Assembly: GCA_018436725.1 (NCBI GenBank)
Contig: JAHDKT010000008.1
Location: 1 to 64,000 of the forward strand
Length of the DNA stretch: 64,000 nucleotides
Direction of reading: 5' to 3'
Source: Synergistaceae bacterium
GTDB taxonomy: Bacteria; Synergistota; Synergistia; Synergistales; Aminobacteriaceae
Numbering within the stretch: the first letter of the stretch is position 1; the number at the start of each line of letters is the position of its first letter. The translations under genes were made by a program, and so were the position numbers. The notes under the pieces were generated by a model. That model was not told the DNA's origin. It ran no database searches and saw only the letters and a list, made by a program, of their open reading frames with translations. This document shows positions 60,401-64,000 of this stretch, in pieces.

Positions 60401-60578
60401 AGCGGGAACGGGAGACGGCGGTTCGTTCCGTCAGCCCATCGCCTTCGTGGCCATCGGCGGTCTGATCGCGGGCGGCATCATCGCCCTTCTGGTCATCCCC
60501 GCGGTCTACTCGATCTACTGGGGGGTTAAAGAACGCAGAGCGGCTCGCCGCGCCGCCAAGGCCGAACTCGTCGCATAA
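57498..60578 (+). CDS. RND efflux permease (HAE1/AcrB-type)
   Basis: 1026 residues with twelve membrane helices and two large periplasmic loops; typical AcrB-family length. The N-terminus is FCIKRPVFTWAMVLVLMLLGVSSY, and the porter domains are recognisable (VYRGASPNEIEQLVTKPIEDAI; FGGDAENMAENFAELGQALL). In transmembrane helix 4 the usual Asp-Asp or Asp-Asn of the proton relay is Asn-Asn (GVLVNNAILIIEN, residues 399-400). Helix 10 has GLVVNNAIVVIDYAE. It exports drugs, bile salts or lipids with the adaptor encoded two bases upstream. A strong terminator follows. Confidence 0.93.
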   Translation: MGGLVRFCIKRPVFTWAMVLVLMLLGVSSYNKLAVALLPKVDIPIVVVRTVYRGASPNEIEQLVTKPIEDAIADLEGLDKITSYSAEGMSFVVLEMEVQVDVDQALVDISNKVKAARNKLPDAVEEPIFTKVDINASPFMIVSFTSALPEKEARKIIEDTVVPILSRVDGVGQTDVTGGRNRQIRILLDPVSLSEYGVSIQTLAGVVAANNVTNPSGYITQTKDETWLRLVGEFNKVDELENIMIPTPSGNPVRLRDLGRVEDSEEDVRSIARVNGRSVVQLRISPRPNSDVVRAGQLLREELENLMKTMPDFTAEIPYDDSLFVESSVKNVLRDMGFGILLTSVVLYLFLKRFSATFIVAIAMPVALFATFTPMVMHGYSMNIMSSLGLAISMGVLVNNAILIIENIFRYRDMGYSPEEAAEKGTVEISLSVLAGTATNLGVFLPVAIMTGIAGQFLVQYAMTIVYATLFSLWVSLTLTPSMAARFKADAGIPRLGRFLCGWWDWIYSGFETLFLFFLRRAIRHPLLTIAVFAALTFGVFKAGGFIGAEFMPRTDDGVMTIDITLPSNTPVWVTQARAKEIEDRIKETLPALRYVVSTIGASGRNQGTHKATIEAYFRNDVERPSTIDMADQLRPFVNAMPGVDATVSGFRKGMGGGGKPIQIIIKGDDLETLYGLAEKMRDKIARAPGIVDAGIDVEMGKPELQILPVRWRLSQFGINMTTLSQVVYGYLVGMDAGKFRQDGYEYDIKARINPEHTKDIFKVPELPIMTEFGLVPLKEFAEVQWRDGPTEIVRKDRRKAVTVEADSRYITVGEATENARRAIADVELPSGYEIQFGGDAENMAENFAELGQALLIAIVLTFIIVAAILESWFFAFVITLSVPLAALGVIPSMLMSGVSISLFALIGLIMLVGLVVNNAIVVIDYAEVRRVEEGEPGAVAIEKACAIRLRTLFMAISTAVISMVPLAAGTGDGGSFRQPIAFVAIGGLIAGGIIALLVIPAVYSIYWGVKERRAARRAAKAELVA

Positions 60579-60610
60579 CCCGCCCGAAGAACAGAACTTT
60601 CGTACGCTTA

Positions 60611-60646
60611 CCGGGGTCCTGCGTCGTGCAGGGCTCCGGTTTTTTA
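60611..60646 (+). terminator. Intrinsic terminator of the RND operon
   Basis: CCGGGGTCCTGC and GCAGGGCTCCGG form a stem with two mismatches around GTCGT, followed directly by TTTTTT (60640-60645). Confidence 0.85.
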
Positions 60647-60722
60647 TTTGCCCGAACTCGCCTCCCGGATTCTCCTGTGTTCAGCAAATCAATAAAATCG
60701 GACTTTTCGCGGGACGTTTCCA

Positions 60723-60751
60723 TTGACAACTGCGCCGGGTATGCATATAAT
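60723..60751 (+). promoter_or_regulatory. Perfect consensus sigma-70 promoter
   Basis: TTGACA (60723-60728), exactly 17 bases, TATAAT (60746-60751). It drives the dehydrogenase-aldolase genes about 95 bases downstream. Such a full-consensus promoter usually implies tight repression; see the adjoining palindrome. Confidence 0.9.
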
Positions 60752-60774
60752 CGGATCACGACGTCTGATAACCA

Positions 60775-60784
60775 TGGTATACCA
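60775..60784. promoter_or_regulatory. GntR/FadR-type operator
   Basis: TGGTATACCA is a perfect palindrome matching the TGGTNNACCA pattern bound by many FadR-subgroup GntR regulators. It lies about 17 bases after the expected transcription start, a repressing position. The regulator gene is not in the window. Confidence 0.65.
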
Positions 60785-60846
60785 GAACTGTGCCACGTTG
60801 TTTCCCGTTTCCCGAATGGATCCGCCATGACAGGAGAGTGAACACT

Positions 60847-61998
60847 ATGACCTACAGGATGCGCCCGCCGCGGGATGTGGTTTCAGGAAAAGGAAGTTTG
60901 GAGCAGATAGGGGAGATCGTTTCGTCCTACTCTCCGAAGTCCGTCGTTTTGTTGGTCGACGGAAACGTGCGGAAGAACGGCGGAGCGGACAGGCTTGTGG
61001 AGCTGCTTTCTCTCCCGGGCACGGAACTCCGCGTTTTCAGCGACGTTCCGGTGGAGCCCGAGACCGGACAGGTGAAGGAACTCTTCGGCAGGATCAAGGG
61101 GGTCAACGCGGATCTCATCGTCGCGATGGGCGGAGGCAGCGTCCTCGACAGCGCCAAGATGATCTCCGTGCTGCTCCGCAACCCCTCCTTTCTGGATAAT
61201 CTTCTGGACGCGGGACTGATCGGGGAGAGAGGCGTTCCGCTGATCGCGATTCCCACGTCGGCGGGAACCGGCTCGGAGGCGACGCCGAACTCCATCGTGG
61301 TCGTTCCCGAACAGAAGCTGAAGGTGGGCGTGGTCCACCCGTTTTTCATCCCCGATTGCGTCGTCCTCGACCCCGAAGCGACGCTGAGCCTCCCTCCGAA
61401 CATCACCGCCACGACGGGCCTCGACGCGTTTTGTCACGCCATCGAATGCTTCATCTCCAAAAAGAGGAATCCCTTTTCGGACCTTTACGCCCTCGAAGCC
61501 ATCCGGCTCATCAGTCGCAGCCTGCGCACGGCCTGCGCGGACGGCGCCGATACCCGCGCGAGGGAAGATCTTCTGCTCGCAGCCTTTTACGGGGGTATGT
61601 GCATCGCCTCCTCCAGCACGGTGGCCGTCCATGCGCTCTCCTATCCTCTCGGAGGACGGTACCGGATACCCCACGGCCTCTCCAATGCCATACTCCTTCC
61701 GTGGGTTATGGAGTTCAACAGGGACGCCGTCGTCGACAGGTTCGCGGAGGTTGCCGCGGCCATGGGCATTCCTCCCGGAGCCGACGACGACGAAACTTCG
61801 AAAAAGGCCGTGGAGGGTATCTTCTCCCTGGTTCGCTCACTCGGAATCCCGGAAGATCTCCGGGAGCTGGGAGTGCGGAAAGAGGACCTCGACGAGATCG
61901 TCTCCGCCGCCATGAAGGTGACCCGCCTTCTCGACAACAACCCGAAACCCGTTTCGCCGGAAGACGCACGGAAGATCTACCTGAACCTGCTGCCCTAG
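60847..61998 (+). CDS. Iron-containing alcohol dehydrogenase
   Basis: 383 residues from ATG 60847 (AGGAGAG upstream). Fe-ADH features: NAD(P)-binding VAMGGGSVLDSAKM near residues 96-109, TSAGTGSEATPNSIV, metal ligands in GLDAFCHAIECF (Asp, His) and HALSYPLGGRYRIPHG (two His). It oxidises or reduces an alcohol/aldehyde, perhaps a hydroxy acid or 1,3-diol. Co-transcribed with the DapA-family gene 40 bases downstream, so substrate is probably a product or precursor of that lyase reaction. Confidence 0.9.
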   Translation: MTYRMRPPRDVVSGKGSLEQIGEIVSSYSPKSVVLLVDGNVRKNGGADRLVELLSLPGTELRVFSDVPVEPETGQVKELFGRIKGVNADLIVAMGGGSVLDSAKMISVLLRNPSFLDNLLDAGLIGERGVPLIAIPTSAGTGSEATPNSIVVVPEQKLKVGVVHPFFIPDCVVLDPEATLSLPPNITATTGLDAFCHAIECFISKKRNPFSDLYALEAIRLISRSLRTACADGADTRAREDLLLAAFYGGMCIASSSTVAVHALSYPLGGRYRIPHGLSNAILLPWVMEFNRDAVVDRFAEVAAAMGIPPGADDDETSKKAVEGIFSLVRSLGIPEDLRELGVRKEDLDEIVSAAMKVTRLLDNNPKPVSPEDARKIYLNLLP

Positions 61999-62037
61999 CC
62001 CGGCGCCGTACACGACACATCGAATGGAGAGAAGCTC

Positions 62038-62925
62038 ATGATCGATATTCACGGAGTCATCCCGGCTCTGGTCACCCCAATGAACCCGGATGAGAGCATC
62101 AATGAAAAGGAACTCCGCAACCAGGTCCGCCGCCAGATCGCCGCGGGAGTGCACGGGCTGTTCGTCTTCGGGACGAACGGAGAGTTCTATGCGCTGAGCG
62201 AAGCGGAAAAGCTGCGGGTGCTTGAAATCACTGTGGAGGAGAACAACGGACGCCTTCCGGTCTATGCGGGGACCGGCTGTCCGGGAACAGCGGATACGAT
62301 CCGGCTTTCCCGGGAGTGCGAAAAAAGAGGCGCCGGCGCACTCTCCGTCATCACTCCCTACTTCGCCGCCCTTTCTCAGAAGGAGCTTATCGCACACTAC
62401 GAAGCTCTCGCGGATTCCGTGAATCTCCCCGTGATCCTCTACAACATCCCGGCCCGCACCAACGTCTCCATCACGCCGGACACGGTGGAAAAGCTCTCCC
62501 AAATTCCCGGCATAGCAGGCGTCAAGGACTCCAGCGGTAATTTCGACACGATCCTCCAGTTCATCGAACGCACCGACGGCGGTTTCGCCGTCCTCTCGGG
62601 GAACGACTCGCTGCTGCTCTGGACGCTTCAGGCCGGAGGCAGGGGAGGGGTCTGCGGTATCGCCAACCTCTTCCCCCGGACTCTGGTGTCGGTGTACGAC
62701 CTCTGGAAAAAGGGCGACTTCGAAGGGGCGAAGAAGGTTCAGGATTCCATCCGCGCCATACGCAACTGCTTCCGGCTCGGCAACCCGAACTCGATCGTTA
62801 AAATGGCGGCGAACCTGCTCGGCCACCCTGTCGGTCCGTGCAGAAAGCCTTTCTGGAGCGACGACCCCGCAGTGGCGGAGGAAATCGGCAGAGTGCTCAA
62901 GGAGCACTACGCCGGTGCGGAATGA
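62038..62925 (+). CDS. Dihydrodipicolinate synthase/N-acetylneuraminate lyase family protein
   Basis: 295 residues. DapA/NAL TIM-barrel: ALVTPMNPDESI, GTNGEFYAL at 45-53, Tyr135 in LYNIPART and the Schiff-base Lys163 in GVKDSSGNFD. The active-site pair TT of true DapA is TN (GTNGE), and the operon with an alcohol dehydrogenase and a TRAP binding protein suggests a catabolic aldolase acting on a 2-keto acid rather than lysine synthesis. Substrate not determined. Confidence 0.88.
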   Translation: MIDIHGVIPALVTPMNPDESINEKELRNQVRRQIAAGVHGLFVFGTNGEFYALSEAEKLRVLEITVEENNGRLPVYAGTGCPGTADTIRLSRECEKRGAGALSVITPYFAALSQKELIAHYEALADSVNLPVILYNIPARTNVSITPDTVEKLSQIPGIAGVKDSSGNFDTILQFIERTDGGFAVLSGNDSLLLWTLQAGGRGGVCGIANLFPRTLVSVYDLWKKGDFEGAKKVQDSIRAIRNCFRLGNPNSIVKMAANLLGHPVGPCRKPFWSDDPAVAEEIGRVLKEHYAGAE

Positions 62926-63174
62926 AGAAGGGGAGGTGAGGCGCCCGGAAAGCGGTTCGCACAGGCACGTTTCGACGGAAGGAAGCAGCGCGAAAGGGAG
63001 GATGCGCCGGGCTTCGGAAGGCGGAAAATCGACCTCCGGCGACGGCTGGAAGAGATGGTATTTCATCCGCGTACCCCTTGTCGGTACGCAGGCTTTCGAG
63101 GCAGTGAAAGCCCGGGACAGAAAAATCGCGGTATATGAGAAGGTGCACCTACTTTATTCTAGGAGGAAAAAAGT
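62926..63174. other. Intergenic region before the TRAP gene
   Basis: 249 bases. A basic frame continues through most of it but has no SD, no plausible protein character and overlaps the lyase end; I do not call it. No terminator or operator recognised. The SD of the next gene is AGGAGG at 63161-63166. Confidence 0.4.
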
Positions 63175-64000
63175 ATGAAAATCTCGAGAAAAGTGATCGC
63201 GTTCCTGATGGTTTCCGCTCTTCTGCTTACCTTCACCGGCGGAGCGGCTCTTGCCGCGCTCGACAAGGCGGTGAACCTCACGTTCGCCACCCAGAGCGTC
63301 GGCTCCGCCATGTACATGTACGCCTCGGCGATCGTCAACGTCTGGACGCCCGCCCTTCCGCAGGGATCCCTGGTCGATGTGACCACGACCTCCCCCGGCG
63401 GCGTCGGCGCTCCTGTCATCCTTGAAAAAGGCGACTGCGATATCGTCCTCGGAAACTCCGCCCCCGCGAAGTGGGCGTACGAGAGAGGTATTCTCGGCAG
63501 CCGACCCACGAAGAGCGTTCGGGCCATGGCCGGCGGGCTGGGCAAGGACTTCGTCAACGTGATGTTCACCAAAGCTTTCGTCGACAAGACGGGCATCACC
63601 ACCGTGGAAGAAGTCGTCGCGAAGAAGTACCCCGTACGTATCGCCATCAAGGCCAACGGTTCATTCGGCGAACTTGCGTGCAACAAGGTGCTCGAGGTTC
63701 TCGGCGTGGATTACGATACCGTCAGGTCCTGGGGCGGCAGCGTGACGCAGAGCGGTACCGACGCCATCGTCAGCCTGCTCAAGGACGCGAAGGCCGACAT
63801 GACCATCGACCACGTGGGCGCCGGACAGTCGGCCACCACGGAGCTGTGCCTGACCACGGCGATGTTCTTCCCCGAACTCTCCGCGGAGACCCGCGCCAAG
63901 ATGAACGGACAGGGCTTCGACAACATCGCGATCCCCGCCAACACATGGAACGGCCAGACGAAGGAGATCCAGTCCGTGGGATCCCCGCAGGTCGTCCTGG
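63175..64000 (+). CDS. TAXI family TRAP transporter solute-binding subunit (partial)
   Basis: 275 residues present; the gene runs off the window end. Signal peptide MKISRKVIAFLMVSALLLTF with cleavage after ALA near residue 28. The mature protein matches the TAXI group of TRAP binding proteins: NLTFATQSVGSAMYMYASAIVNVW, VDVTTTSPGGVGAPVILEKGDCDIVLGNS. It binds an organic acid or amino acid in the periplasm for a fused TRAP permease, presumably encoded just downstream. Context with a 2-keto acid type lyase and a dehydrogenase suggests uptake of the pathway substrate. Confidence 0.9.
   Translation, partial: MKISRKVIAFLMVSALLLTFTGGAALAALDKAVNLTFATQSVGSAMYMYASAIVNVWTPALPQGSLVDVTTTSPGGVGAPVILEKGDCDIVLGNSAPAKWAYERGILGSRPTKSVRAMAGGLGKDFVNVMFTKAFVDKTGITTVEEVVAKKYPVRIAIKANGSFGELACNKVLEVLGVDYDTVRSWGGSVTQSGTDAIVSLLKDAKADMTIDHVGAGQSATTELCLTTAMFFPELSAETRAKMNGQGFDNIAIPANTWNGQTKEIQSVGSPQVVL

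Noticed and set aside
62915..63178. 87-codon basic frame between the lyase and the TRAP gene
   Set aside because: No SD, overlaps the lyase end, low-complexity charged composition; likely chance.

Overview
The window looks like the chromosome of an anaerobic, peptide- and amino-acid-fermenting diderm bacterium of roughly 55-60% G+C, most likely a member of the Synergistota. This is inference from gene content: many cytosolic peptidases, a peptide ABC importer, a TAXI-type TRAP binding protein, DUF364/DUF4213 and late cobalamin genes, and an RND efflux pair. No rRNA, tRNA or CRISPR array was seen. Most genes are compact, with strong Shine-Dalgarno (SD) sites and ATGA-type overlaps.

Layout. 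1-1.8 kb: the 3' end of a type I restriction hsdR, then an AbiEii-type toxin module on the opposite strand, then a second degenerate copy of the hsdR 3' end. 1.8-10 kb: a secreted DUF3089 protein, a DUF364 protein beside a Fur-box-like site, an EamA exporter, an M20 amidohydrolase, a DUF4143 ATPase that splits a duplicated acetyltransferase 5' end, and a MATE exporter. 10-16 kb: B3/4 protein, AraC regulator, an Lsa-like ABC-F protein behind a leader peptide and intrinsic terminator, and a TetR-methyltransferase operon with a twin operator. 16-26.7 kb, minus strand: one probable peptide-use operon in the order aminopeptidase-like, PepV, binding protein, two permeases, two ATPases, nitrilase-family amidase and PucR regulator. 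27-33.5 kb: a transposase remnant coupled to a membrane metallophosphoesterase, M32 carboxypeptidase, CYTH and VOC proteins, a TIR/NDT-like plus TPR protein and a CPBP protease. 33.6-35.1 kb: AT-richer TrmB and DUF2000 divergent pair.

35.9-42.8 kb is a cobalamin nucleotide-loop operon (cobQ, pduX, cbiB, cobD, cobU, cobT, cobS): it amidates the corrinoid, makes and attaches the aminopropanol-phosphate arm and joins the lower ligand. There are no corrin-ring genes and no cobalamin riboswitch was seen.

43.0-50.4 kb is the most striking region, an anti-phage cassette. It holds a RADAR system (rdrA ATPase and rdrB adenosine deaminase), followed closely by an AAA ATPase overlapping a TOPRIM-like nuclease gene, as in PARIS/OLD-like defence pairs. 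The 3' half of rdrA is sharply AT-rich compared with the rest. 50.5-55.4 kb: a serine hydrolase, a HATPase regulator, an NlpC/P60 hydrolase and a zinc-ribbon membrane protein. 55.5-60.6 kb: TetR-controlled RND efflux. 60.7 kb to the end: a probable GntR-regulated catabolic operon (Fe-type alcohol dehydrogenase, DapA-family aldolase/lyase, TAXI TRAP binding protein, cut by the window end).

A recurring oddity is short, diverged, in-frame copies of pieces of resident genes (hsdR, the acetyltransferase, the metallophosphoesterase). Two of the three sit at the edges of inserted accessory cassettes.
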